NCBI RefSeq assembly: GCF_900636325.1
Contig: NZ_LR134263.1
Span: forward strand, 1-64,000
Length of the DNA: 64,000 nucleotides
Direction of reading: 5' to 3'
From: Staphylococcus delphini
GTDB taxonomy: Bacteria > Bacillota > Bacilli > Staphylococcales > Staphylococcaceae
Each line of letters begins with the position of its first letter. Within the stretch, counting starts at the first letter, position 1. The notes beneath the pieces were generated by a model, which ran no database searches, had not been told where the DNA came from, and was given only the letters and a program-made list of their open reading frames with translations. The translations under genes and the position numbers were made by a program. This document shows, piece by piece, positions 34,869 through 43,702 of this stretch.

Positions 34869-35703
34869 TGTATCTTTTTCAAATTACAATATTGATTTTA
34901 TCAATGAGTTGAAGAATAAGTATGATGAGCTTGAAAAAATTTTAAATTTTGTGTCGGATAAGAATCATAAGGTAAGGCAACTAATGAGATTATTGAGAAA
35001 GTCTCCTAGTGACTATAATAAAATAATAGAAGCATTAAAAAGGGAATTATTGATAAGTTGCTATACAACTTCTGAAGTTTTATTTAAAGAATTTATCTAC
35101 TGTTTATTAGATTATCAAAAGCATGAAAATGAGCATCTTAATCAATTCTTAAAAATAAAAATTGATAGAGAAAAATTTTCTCCAAACGTCACATATATAG
35201 AAATAAAAAAAGAAATCAAGAGATATTTTAATGACTTCACTTTTATGATTGATAGTAATAAACAAGAGATAAAATCATATGATAATTTAATTAGAAACAG
35301 ACACGCCTATGCACATAATAATAGCTATGATCTAGAATTTGAAGATTTTAAAGAAGCAATAAAAGTTATGGAATATATATATTTTGAACTATATTCAGTT
35401 TACAATGAAAATGAAATGAAAAAATATATAGACCTACTTCTAACTAAAATAACGTCTTTAAAAAGGTTTGAAAATCGAAACCATCTAAAAAGTAAGGCGG
35501 ATGTTTTGAAAGAGATTAGGAACATTTCTAAAAAATTTTTATCTAATAATCATGATACTTCATTAATACCTGAACTAATCAGACCTATTATTGATATTGC
35601 GAATGATTTTCAATCATTAGATTTACGAAAGAAAGAATCTATAGAAATTGTTAATAAACAAATAATAAAAATTTCAGAGTTTACAAGTGATAAGGTTGTT
35701 TGA
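34858..35703 (+). CDS. HEPN-domain protein paired with DUF262 (predicted RNase)
   Basis: This all-helical 281-residue product contains LIRNRHAYAHNN with the HEPN RX4-6H motif (Arg148 and His153, or Arg146 and His153). That is the active site of many RNase toxins and defence effectors. HEPN families of the MAE_28990/MAE_18760 type are known neighbours of DUF262 genes. The start is a TTG at 34858 overlapping the DUF262 gene; no nearby ATG is available in frame. A second helical region (about 165-280) may bind the partner or a ligand. Function is inferred, and no close homologue is claimed. Confidence 0.7.
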   Translation: MSIDVSFSNYNIDFINELKNKYDELEKILNFVSDKNHKVRQLMRLLRKSPSDYNKIIEALKRELLISCYTTSEVLFKEFIYCLLDYQKHENEHLNQFLKIKIDREKFSPNVTYIEIKKEIKRYFNDFTFMIDSNKQEIKSYDNLIRNRHAYAHNNSYDLEFEDFKEAIKVMEYIYFELYSVYNENEMKKYIDLLLTKITSLKRFENRNHLKSKADVLKEIRNISKKFLSNNHDTSLIPELIRPIIDIANDFQSLDLRKKESIEIVNKQIIKISEFTSDKVV

Positions 35704-35829
35704 TATTCATAATAACATTTGTTTTGTGTTAGTAAACTTTTATTTATTATTGCTAGTAAAATGCTATTAGTTCGATAAATAAACTTGAGTAAAATGAAAT
35801 GGAGAATTCTAAAAAAGGGTTGAATTTTT

Positions 35830-37578
35830 ATGAATATAAGATCATTTGGTTGGATACAAAATCCATCAGATTTTAATAAACTAAAAAAAACAGTGGCAAT
35901 ATTTGATAGTGATTCTAAACAATATAATTTATTGAAAGAGAAATTAGTAGAAGAAAATATTTACCATTTTAAAGATATACAGAAATCACTACAAACAAAG
36001 TTAGACAATGGTTGTGAAGAGTTTACGTATTCTGAATTAGTTGGCAGAAACCTTAATAAATATGGAAAAACACCAAAAAGTAGAAAAGATTCGGTACCTA
36101 ATGCTCTAATACAGATTTCTTTAGAATCACAAAGTTCAAATACAAGAGGAAAAAAATTTACAGATGAGTGGTCTTCTGATGGTTTTTTACGGTGGGCAGT
36201 TAGTTTGAACTTTGTACAACATAATAGAGAGGAAGATACTTTTAAAATCACCGATAAAGGTATGGAATTTATTAAAACTGAAACAGAAGAAGAAATGCAT
36301 CAGGTCCTTAAGGAAGCATTATTAAGCTATCCTCCTGCGACTAGAGTTCTCGAAATTCTTGATAAGCATCCAAATGTGACAAAATTTTTTATTGGAAATA
36401 GGATAGGTTTTAAAGATGAACCAGGGTTTACTTCATATCCAGAGGAGTTAATGATAGAGTGGATTAAAGATTCAGCTGATAAAAATGAAGAAAATAAAAT
36501 AAGAACCGATGTTGAGGGGACGGCTGACAAATATGCTCGTATGATTTGCGGATGGTTAAAAAAAGTTGGTTATGTAAATCAAAAATCAAGTAGGTATAAA
36601 TCTGCTATAAATGAAGAGAGGGAAATAACAGGATTTACTCAGTATTCAATTACAGGAAAAGGAAAACATGCATTGAAGCAAATAAAAGGCAATTCTAGTA
36701 ACAGTAAAAATACTAAATTTTTACTTTGGGAGTTTTTAGCTGTTAAAGGTAAAGGTAAGAATTACATTCGAACAAGACGAGCAACTATTTTAAAGTTTTT
36801 AGAGAGTTCAACTTCATTTAAAAACTTGATTAATCATTTAAAGCATAAAGGTTTTAATGATTCGATTAATGTGATTAAAAGTGACATAGAAGGACTCAAT
36901 AATATAGGAATTAGAATTGATTTGAATGATAATTCCGTGAGATTGTTAGACAAAATAAATAATTTTCATATACCTAAAATTAATGTTAACTTATCCAATG
37001 AAGAAAAAGATAAATTAAAAGTAAAAGAGTTTTTCATATCTGAAACGTCTATACCTAATAAATTTATTACATTACTTGATTTAGCATATGATGGTAATGC
37101 AAATCGAGATTTTGAAATAATTACTTCAGAGTTTATTAGAGAAGTATATAAATTAAACACAAAACACTTAGGTGGGACTCGTAAACCAGATATATTAATT
37201 TGGAATGATGAATTTGGAATAATAGCTGATACAAAGGCTTATAGTAAAGGATATAAGAAAAATATATCTGAAGAAGATAAAATGGTAAGGTATATTGATG
37301 AGAATGCTAAGCGTAGTAAAGATGATAATCCAAATGAATGGTGGATAAATTTTGGTAAAAACATACCGTCTAGTAATTATTTCTATCTTTGGGTATCTAG
37401 CGAATTTATTGGAAAGTTTGAAGAGCAATTAAAAGAAACAGCTAGTAGGACTAATACAAATGGTGCTTCATTAAATGTTTATCAACTATTAATGGGAGGG
37501 CATTTAGTACAAACAGGAAGATTCAATATTAGTAATTTGCCAGCGTATATGAATAATAGTGAAATTAAATTTTCATAG
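35830..37578 (+). CDS. FokI-like type IIS restriction endonuclease
   Basis: This 582-residue protein aligns along its whole length with FokI (about 583 residues). The N-terminal recognition domains begin IRSFGWIQNP and include EWSSDGFLRWA and EGTADKYARMICGWL. The C-terminal PD-(D/E)XK nuclease domain starts at KHLGGTRKPD. Catalytic residues correspond to Asp454, Asp467 and Lys469 (ADTKAYSKGY), matching FokI Asp450/Asp467/Lys469. The FokI dimer-interface pair Asp483/Arg487 is conserved at the same numbers. FokI cuts 9/13 bases from GGATG; this enzyme's target may be the same but some recognition positions differ (Asn217 of FokI becomes Thr). It is convergent with its two methylases. Confidence 0.92.
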   Translation: MNIRSFGWIQNPSDFNKLKKTVAIFDSDSKQYNLLKEKLVEENIYHFKDIQKSLQTKLDNGCEEFTYSELVGRNLNKYGKTPKSRKDSVPNALIQISLESQSSNTRGKKFTDEWSSDGFLRWAVSLNFVQHNREEDTFKITDKGMEFIKTETEEEMHQVLKEALLSYPPATRVLEILDKHPNVTKFFIGNRIGFKDEPGFTSYPEELMIEWIKDSADKNEENKIRTDVEGTADKYARMICGWLKKVGYVNQKSSRYKSAINEEREITGFTQYSITGKGKHALKQIKGNSSNSKNTKFLLWEFLAVKGKGKNYIRTRRATILKFLESSTSFKNLINHLKHKGFNDSINVIKSDIEGLNNIGIRIDLNDNSVRLLDKINNFHIPKINVNLSNEEKDKLKVKEFFISETSIPNKFITLLDLAYDGNANRDFEIITSEFIREVYKLNTKHLGGTRKPDILIWNDEFGIIADTKAYSKGYKKNISEEDKMVRYIDENAKRSKDDNPNEWWINFGKNIPSSNYFYLWVSSEFIGKFEEQLKETASRTNTNGASLNVYQLLMGGHLVQTGRFNISNLPAYMNNSEIKFS

Positions 37579-37588
37579 TTAAGTTATA

Positions 37589-37641
37589 GAAGAATCCGAG
37601 ACTTTTTGTGATTAATTATAAAAATCTCGGATTTTTATGCT
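37589..37641. terminator. Bidirectional terminator between FokI-like gene and methylases
   Basis: AATCCGAGA (37593-37601) pairs with TCTCGGATT (37625-37633), with T runs on the right and A-rich flanks on the left. It serves the two convergent genes. Confidence 0.75.
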
Positions 37642-37700
37642 TTTTGATATATGATTCAGACGAAGTTAATTGTTACATGGGCAATTTGAAATCTATAACT

Positions 37701-38576
37701 TTAAATTAATAATTTAAAGTTAGAAGTATCATAATTTGTGATTATTACTTCATCGCTCTGTTCTCTAGATGTATTATATGATGAATTATGGTAGCTATAG
37801 TTCAAGTGATGGACTTGTACTTTGTTGTCTTTAATAAATTGTTGAAGAAGTGAATGTTCAACATTTTTATGACTTAACACATTACTTAATGCATAACGAA
37901 TTCCATTTTCAGTTAACCATTGCATTAAATTATACATCTCTATTTCTTGTTGAACACCCCAATTTTGAAAACCTCTATTACCATCATTGTAACTTCCGGT
38001 TGTAATTAAATAGGGTGGATCTAAATAGACCAGAGATTGTTTATCTAAAAAAGATAAGTCTATATTTTGGAAATATCCATCAATAAATTCGTGGTTTAAG
38101 GTGTTTAGTGTATTTATAAAATTCACAAGATTTTTCTTCATATTTTCACTAAAATGACTTCTATTTTTACCAAAGGGGTTATTGAATTTTAAATTATTAT
38201 TAAATCTTATTTGATAATTATAAGAATATGATATAAGTATATATAAATCTAGTGGATTTGGATTTGTATTATATTGATTTCTAAATGAAATATATGCTTG
38301 AGAATTGGTTTTACTTAAATTGAATTCCTGTATTCGATTTTGTATTTTGTTAACTAAATCATCTGGATTTTCACTAGCAAAAAACCTAAACATTTCATTA
38401 ATTTTTGTATTCATATCGATGAAAATATGTCGTTTAGCTTTTACGTTTATTCCTACATTTGCCCCTCCAGAAAATAAATCAACAAATGTAGATATATTTT
38501 TCGGAAATAAAGGGATAATTTGAGGGAGTAACTTATATTTACCCCCAATATAATTCAATGGGCTTTTCACGTACAT
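37701..38576 (-). CDS. DNA adenine methyltransferase M2 (D12 class) of the FokI-like system
   Basis: This 291-residue Dam-type enzyme begins VKSPLNYIGGKYKLL, with SAM motif I FVDLFSGGANVG (31-42) and catalytic DPPY at 186-189. It corresponds to the C-terminal half of the fused M.FokI, which methylates the second strand of the asymmetric site. Here it is a separate protein starting 26 bp after M1 and in a different frame. Its ribosome-binding site is weak, so it may depend on coupling with M1. AT-rich like the rest of the island. Activity against GGATG/CATCC is inferred. Confidence 0.87.
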   Translation of the reverse strand: MYVKSPLNYIGGKYKLLPQIIPLFPKNISTFVDLFSGGANVGINVKAKRHIFIDMNTKINEMFRFFASENPDDLVNKIQNRIQEFNLSKTNSQAYISFRNQYNTNPNPLDLYILISYSYNYQIRFNNNLKFNNPFGKNRSHFSENMKKNLVNFINTLNTLNHEFIDGYFQNIDLSFLDKQSLVYLDPPYLITTGSYNDGNRGFQNWGVQQEIEMYNLMQWLTENGIRYALSNVLSHKNVEHSLLQQFIKDNKVQVHHLNYSYHNSSYNTSREQSDEVIITNYDTSNFKLLI

Positions 38577-38602
38577 ATTGGATTTTGGCGACCATTTTGT
38601 TA

Positions 38603-39658
38603 TTATTTTGTGTTCTTGGCTTTTCTGGTAGTCAAAAGGTTGTATTTCTTTTTTTGTATAAAGAAAATATATTCATTAAGAGTGCTTTTTTTAGATGTAA
38701 TTTTAGATCTATACTTTTTATATGGAATTTCAGTAACATCTACTTTACCGTCAATAGAGTACTTTTTTAGTAACTCTATTAAATCAGTTATATTAATTAT
38801 ACCTTCGTCGTTATAACTTAATATTAGATATGTAGTGTCTAAGTTATTGATTAAGTCTTCAAGAGAGTCAAAAGCTTTTGATTTCATAGAATATTTACTT
38901 TTTAAAAAACTCCAGTCAAATATTTTGGTTTTACCGTTTAGTTCAGGTTTAGTATTTCTGGCTATATTTTCCAATAAATGATAGTTTGAGGCATATTGCC
39001 TATTATTATAGGGAGTATCAATGTAAGTGATGTCTGATTTTATATTTTTAACTAGAATATTTGCATCTTGATTATAGGATTTATTATTATATCCGTTGTT
39101 TATAATGGCTAAAGGTTTAATTTCTAACTTATTCAAAGCTCTTTTATCCCAATGTTTTAAAAATGCACCGTATGTACCGGTGATATTACTTATATAAGGA
39201 ATTGCTTCTATCAAAGAAGATATTAAATAATAATATTCATACTCTTCTAAAAGATTATTATTATACCATTCATCAATAGTATTTCTAATGAAATCAATTT
39301 TTTTACCATTTTCTTCACTAAAGTACATTGCGTTTCCACGTGGAGTATAATTATTAGTGTAATAAAAGCAACCATTATAATTTAAAGCATTATTATCATC
39401 ATTTAAATACTTAAAAGGATCGATACCTAATTTACTAAATTTTAATGGGGTATTATTTTCTATCTTAGCTTTAGAATTCACAAAGCTAAAATAGAGTATA
39501 TCATTAGTAGCAACTTCATATTTATGTTTGAAGTGATCTGCCACAGTATTAGTACCAGCGAATAAATCTAAGAAAGACCTTTCTGAACCGCTAACATTTT
39601 TTTCGATTACTTTTTCAATTTCATTTAACAAAATTGTTTTTGAACCTATATATCTCAT
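38603..39658 (-). CDS. DNA adenine methyltransferase M1 (D12 class) of the FokI-like system
   Basis: This 351-residue protein starts MRYIGSKTILLNEIE behind AAAGAGGATG. It has SAM motif I FLDLFAGTNTVADHF (29-43), SNDI-like TNDILYFSFV, and motif IV as DTPY (214-217) in YIDTPYNNRQYASNYHLLE. The Thr in place of the first Pro of DPPY is unusual but occurs in this branch. It matches the N-terminal half of M.FokI. It is the first gene of the minus-strand methylase pair. Together M1 and M2 should modify both strands of the asymmetric site. Confidence 0.87.
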   Translation of the reverse strand: MRYIGSKTILLNEIEKVIEKNVSGSERSFLDLFAGTNTVADHFKHKYEVATNDILYFSFVNSKAKIENNTPLKFSKLGIDPFKYLNDDNNALNYNGCFYYTNNYTPRGNAMYFSEENGKKIDFIRNTIDEWYNNNLLEEYEYYYLISSLIEAIPYISNITGTYGAFLKHWDKRALNKLEIKPLAIINNGYNNKSYNQDANILVKNIKSDITYIDTPYNNRQYASNYHLLENIARNTKPELNGKTKIFDWSFLKSKYSMKSKAFDSLEDLINNLDTTYLILSYNDEGIINITDLIELLKKYSIDGKVDVTEIPYKKYRSKITSKKSTLNEYIFFIQKKKYNLLTTRKAKNTK

Positions 39659-39759
39659 TATTACATCCTCTTTCATCCTAGTTGGTTTCATAATAACATG
39701 AGTAAAGATAAAATGAAATAATAAATATAACTTAAGGCAGTTATTAGTTTTTTAATGTA

Positions 39760-40755
39760 ATGGTCAGTAACTGTTATTCAACTCTAATCTCTTTCAATGT
39801 AATCAAAGTTAATTACATAAATAGGGTTATCGGTTCACTAATAGAATTTGTATTTAAATTTTTTTCGAGTACATTCAAAATCAAAACTTTCCTTTTAGTA
39901 ACTTTATCGAGGGATGACATTTTAAGTGGTTACGCACTTTCTATGATGTTTCTCATTCCTTTTATTTCACTTAATAAAAGCATCTTTAAATGGGGAACAG
40001 TTTTTGTTGCTATTACGCTCATCATCATTCTTGCATTTTCATTTTTTGATGACACAGATATACCGCATGATATGCATAAGGAAGAAACTTTTGTTCAAGA
40101 AACGAAAGATTTGTATCAACAAGGAAGTTATAGCGAAATCATTAGTGAGTCACCTGAGAACAGTGATCCATATTTTGAACAATTAAAAGCGATATTTGGA
40201 GTTTCTCCTGGTATTCTCATTTTAAGCGTCATTGTCTTTGAAAGTTTGGTTTTTGGTATTGGTATCTATTTATCGAAAAGTGGTTGGTTTGAAAAGGATG
40301 CGAATGATTTTTGGTCGAACAAATTGTTTGTCTACTTAACGCCGGTAGTTTTACTGCTTAAATCAAGTTATTTATGGTTTGATAATGAAAATATTGCAGA
40401 TACGTTTAATTTTGTTTTTGGCCTTTTCCTAGCATTATGTTATATAGCACTTTTTAAATATCTCTATCAAAAGTACACACAGCATATTATTTTCCGTGGT
40501 TTAGAAAATTTAGGGAAGATGTCCCTCACGTTTTATATTACGCAAAGTATTATCGGTGTATTGATATTTTATGGTTTTGGTCTTGGGCAATTTGGAAAAG
40601 ATACACTCTTTTACAATGTCATAATTTTTATCATTTTATTTTTAATTCAAATGGTCATCGCATTTTGGTATCAGAAGTATTTACGTTATGGACCTCTAGA
40701 ATACGTTTTAAGAGTGTTTACATATTGGACATTTAAGAAGCAACGTTGGAGATAG
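39760..40755 (+). pseudogene. DUF418-family membrane protein, 5'-truncated
   Basis: From about residue 44 (FLLVTLSRDDILSGYAL) onward this matches the DUF418 family: the short DIL...YAL segment, several membrane helices, and the C-terminal FRGLENLGKMSLTFYITQSIIG and YGPLEYVLRVFTYWTFKKQRW. Complete members are about 380-400 residues, with an N-terminal region (DxLRGFALxGI) that is absent here. The first 43 residues are low-complexity and show no homology. The gene appears cut at about 39890 by arrival of the restriction island or a deletion. The remnant has no clear ribosome-binding site. Confidence 0.75.
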
Positions 40756-40912
40756 AATAAAAAGGCTGAAATAAACAAAAAGTTGTTATCTTAATCTCAA
40801 ATAATTATGAGCATTCTTCAAAGTAACATATCAAAAATAGTGCTCTCTATCATACGCTATCCTGTAGCATGTCTGGTGCTGCAACAAGTTGTTTCTAGGA
40901 GGTGTGTGAAGT

Positions 40913-41017
40913 ATGTTTGAAAAGCCTCAAATGGCCCATAATGAAAGTTTTATCATTAGTTTTGCACCGATTATTGTAGGTATCGTTAATTTGAAAGAAA
41001 TAAGAAAGAAAAATTAA
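40913..41017 (+). CDS. Fst-like type I toxin candidate (34 residues)
   Basis: This short gene begins with an ATG spaced 8 bp from a perfect AGGAGGTG and ends before a terminator. The central hydrophobic stretch FIISFAPIIVGIVNLKE is close to the APIFVGLV core of Fst/Par toxins, and the tail IRKKN is basic. Fst peptides sit in the membrane and are held in check by an antisense RNA. The tryptophan of the usual WL motif is missing. The antisense partner would be expected from the minus strand across the downstream terminator; I cannot confirm it. It lies in a 700-bp region otherwise free of genes. Confidence 0.6.
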   Translation: MFEKPQMAHNESFIISFAPIIVGIVNLKEIRKKN

Positions 41018-41024
41018 GTTCAGT

Positions 41025-41058
41025 AAAGCGATCTTTTGAGAGGTCGCTTTTTATTTTG
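41025..41058 (+). terminator. Terminator after the Fst-like gene
   Basis: AAAGCGATCT pairs with AGGTCGCTTT around TTTGAG (one G-T pair), followed by TTTATTTTG. Confidence 0.75.
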
Positions 41059-41328
41059 CGTTAGCACGATGTATCCCAATCTTGTTCTTTGAATTGATGC
41101 CTACCCATGAATTTTTGAGTGACTATCAACGCCTATAACTATGATGCTGCCTAAAAAATAAGACTCCCCTAAGACTTCCTTGCCTATATAACAGTATACG
41201 CCACAGTGTTTCTCACATAATTGATGTCTTCCCTGCAATCCTCTCAATGAACACAAAATTCTAAATAAAAGTTGTAATGTTCAGATTATTTTAATTATAT
41301 TTTCATTTTTTGTTTATTGCATTTTCAA

Positions 41329-41375
41329 TTGACTTTGATTCAGTTTGAGGCTAAGATATTAGTGAATTAATTCAC
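41329..41375 (+). promoter_or_regulatory. ald promoter with overlapping palindromic operator
   Basis: TTGACT (41329-41334) and TAAGAT (41352-41357) are 17 bp apart. The perfect 14-bp palindrome GTGAATTAATTCAC (41362-41375) covers the expected transcription start, a classic repressor position. The binding protein is unknown. Confidence 0.65.
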
Positions 41376-41477
41376 AAACTCTATGGCTATAGACGATTTA
41401 GAATGTTATTTTCAACAAGATATATTATGCATCGAATTTAAAATACAGTTTCAATCACCTAATGAGGAGTGTTTGTT

Positions 41478-42593
41478 ATGAAAATTGGTATTGTTAAAGA
41501 ATTAAAGCCGGGTGAAGGACGTGTCGGTTGCACACCTGAAAATGCTAAAATTCTTAAAGATCAAGGACATGAAGTCTACGTGGAACAAAATGCTGGTATA
41601 GGCTCTGGATTTACGAATGAAGCCTATGAAAATGCGGGTGCAATACTCGTTTCACATGAAAAGTGTTGGGAAGCGGATTTAATTATTAAAGTGAAAGAGC
41701 CCCACGAAAGCGAATTTCAATATTTCAAAAAAGGCCAAGTGATTTGGGGCTTCCAACATTTGGCGTCATCTAAAAAGACGGTTGAGATGATGCAGCAAGC
41801 GGGCGTGACAGCGATTGGTGGCGAAACGATTGAACAAGATGGGAAAGCCATTTTATTAGAACCGATGAGCGCGATTGCAGGACGCCGTTCGATGCTCATG
41901 GGTGCGTATTACTTAGAGGCGCAACATCAAGGCGAAGGGATTTTAATTTCTGGTATTGATGCGATTTCGGGGATTCCTTCTGGTAAAGTCGTCATTTTCG
42001 GTGGCGGTTCTGCAGGTGTCAATGCGGCAACAATTGCGTTAGGTTTACAAGCAGAAGTCGTCATCATCGAATTAAAAGATGAACGTATCGCGTGGCTTGA
42101 ATCGCATTTTAAAAACGACAATGTAACTGTTGTGAAATCAAACGAAGCTAATTTAGCGCGAGAAATCAAAACGGCGGATGTGTTTATTTCAACGATTCTC
42201 ATTCCGGGTTCTAAACCACCTAAATTGGTTACTAAAGATATGGTACGTAGCATGAAAAAAGGTTCAGTGCTTGTAGATATTGCGATTGATCAAGGTGGAA
42301 CTGTTGAAGGCATTCATCCAACAACGATTAGTGATCCGATTTACGTTGAAGATGGCGTCATCCATTATGCGGTGCCGAATCAACCTGGTGCTGTACCGCG
42401 CACGTCTACAATGGTGCTCGCAGCGGGGAACATTGACTTCCTATCAGAAATTAGCAATAAAGGTATCGAACGCGCAATTCAAGAAAATCCAGTCTTAGCC
42501 TCTGGTGTGAATATTTATCAAGGACACATTACAAATCAAGGTTTAGCACAATCACATGATATGCCTTATGAAAAGTTAGCAGACTTAATCTAG
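41478..42593 (+). CDS. ald: Alanine dehydrogenase
   Basis: Ald interconverts L-alanine with pyruvate, ammonia and NADH, feeding amino-acid nitrogen and carbon into central metabolism. The 371-residue protein starts MKIGIVKELKPGEGRVGCTP. It has the Rossmann motif VVIFGGGSAGVNAA near residues 168-181 and the family segments ETIEQDGKAILLEPMSAIAGR and AIDQGGTVEG. The start is the ATG 8 bp behind GAGGAG. It is first in an ald-tdcB-permease operon, the same set found together in S. aureus. Confidence 0.95.
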   Translation: MKIGIVKELKPGEGRVGCTPENAKILKDQGHEVYVEQNAGIGSGFTNEAYENAGAILVSHEKCWEADLIIKVKEPHESEFQYFKKGQVIWGFQHLASSKKTVEMMQQAGVTAIGGETIEQDGKAILLEPMSAIAGRRSMLMGAYYLEAQHQGEGILISGIDAISGIPSGKVVIFGGGSAGVNAATIALGLQAEVVIIELKDERIAWLESHFKNDNVTVVKSNEANLAREIKTADVFISTILIPGSKPPKLVTKDMVRSMKKGSVLVDIAIDQGGTVEGIHPTTISDPIYVEDGVIHYAVPNQPGAVPRTSTMVLAAGNIDFLSEISNKGIERAIQENPVLASGVNIYQGHITNQGLAQSHDMPYEKLADLI

Positions 42594-42629
42594 TTCATAC
42601 AACATCAATTTGAAAAGAGGATGATCGTG

Positions 42630-43670
42630 ATGGCAACAAATGCTGTAATGATACAAACTGAAAAATATTGTAATATACATGACATTAAAGAAGCTAAAAT
42701 GAAAATTCAAGATTATGTACGTGAAACACCGCTCATTAAATCAATGTTTTTGAGCAACAATATTACAGGTGGCAATGTTTATTTAAAACTTGAGAACATG
42801 CAATACACCGGATCTTTCAAATTTAGAGGTGCACTTAATAAAATTTTGCACTTATCGGATGAACAAAAAGCGAAAGGGATTATCACTGCTTCAGCGGGGA
42901 ATCATGCGCAAGGTCTCGCGTTGACTGGACAGCTGCTCGGTATTGATGCAACGGTGGTCATGCCTGAAGAAGCACCGATCTCTAAACAAGAAGCGACACG
43001 TGGCTATGGTGCGGAGGTCATCCTTAAAGGCGAAACATTCAATGACTCTCGCCTATATATGGAACAACTGGCAGCGGAAACAGGTAAAACGATTGTGCAT
43101 CCGTATGATGATGTCGAAGTTATGGCGGGTCAAGGTACAATTGGTTTAGAAATTTTAGATCAAATCTGGGACATTGATACGGTTGTCGTCCCTGTCGGCG
43201 GTGGTGGTTTAATTGCTGGCTTGGCAACGGCTTTAAAATCATTTAATCCATCTATTCATATTATCGGTGTGCAATCTGAAAATGTTCACGGTATGGCAGA
43301 ATCTATCAAAGAAGGCCAAATTACGTCACAATTTACAGCACATACCATTGCAGATGGCACGGAAGTCACCATTCCTGGTAATAAAACATATGCCGTTGTT
43401 GAAAAACTGGTCGATGAATTTGTATTAGTTTCAGAAGATGAAATTGCAAATGCCATGCGTCATTTAATGCAACGTACTAAAATCATTACTGAAGGTGCGG
43501 GTGCATTGCCAACTGCTGCGCTATTAAGTGGTAAAATTGATCCGCGTTGGATTAAGGGCAAAAATATTGTTGCTTTAGTCTCTGGCGGTAATGTTGACCT
43601 CACACGCGTTTCACATATTATTGATGATTTATTGAAACCCGCTGATACGAGTGAAGGTGTGGTCGGTTAG
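42630..43670 (+). CDS. tdcB: Catabolic threonine dehydratase
   Basis: This PLP enzyme deaminates threonine (and serine) to 2-oxobutyrate (pyruvate). At 346 residues it lacks the C-terminal ACT-like domain of biosynthetic IlvA, which marks the catabolic form. PLP lysine is Lys64 in GSFKFRGALNK, and the phosphate-binding loop is VVPVGGGGLIAGLA. The start is the ATG at 42630, 9 bp after AAGAGG; the ATG at 42621 is too close. It follows ald by 36 bp. Confidence 0.93.
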   Translation: MATNAVMIQTEKYCNIHDIKEAKMKIQDYVRETPLIKSMFLSNNITGGNVYLKLENMQYTGSFKFRGALNKILHLSDEQKAKGIITASAGNHAQGLALTGQLLGIDATVVMPEEAPISKQEATRGYGAEVILKGETFNDSRLYMEQLAAETGKTIVHPYDDVEVMAGQGTIGLEILDQIWDIDTVVVPVGGGGLIAGLATALKSFNPSIHIIGVQSENVHGMAESIKEGQITSQFTAHTIADGTEVTIPGNKTYAVVEKLVDEFVLVSEDEIANAMRHLMQRTKIITEGAGALPTAALLSGKIDPRWIKGKNIVALVSGGNVDLTRVSHIIDDLLKPADTSEGVVG

Positions 43671-43702
43671 TTCATCTATGGAATGAAACGGAGGCAACAG
43701 CA

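Noticed and set aside
35704..35829. A small controller (C) protein gene before the FokI-like nuclease
   Set aside because: No open frame with a helix-turn-helix pattern fits in the 126-bp gap.
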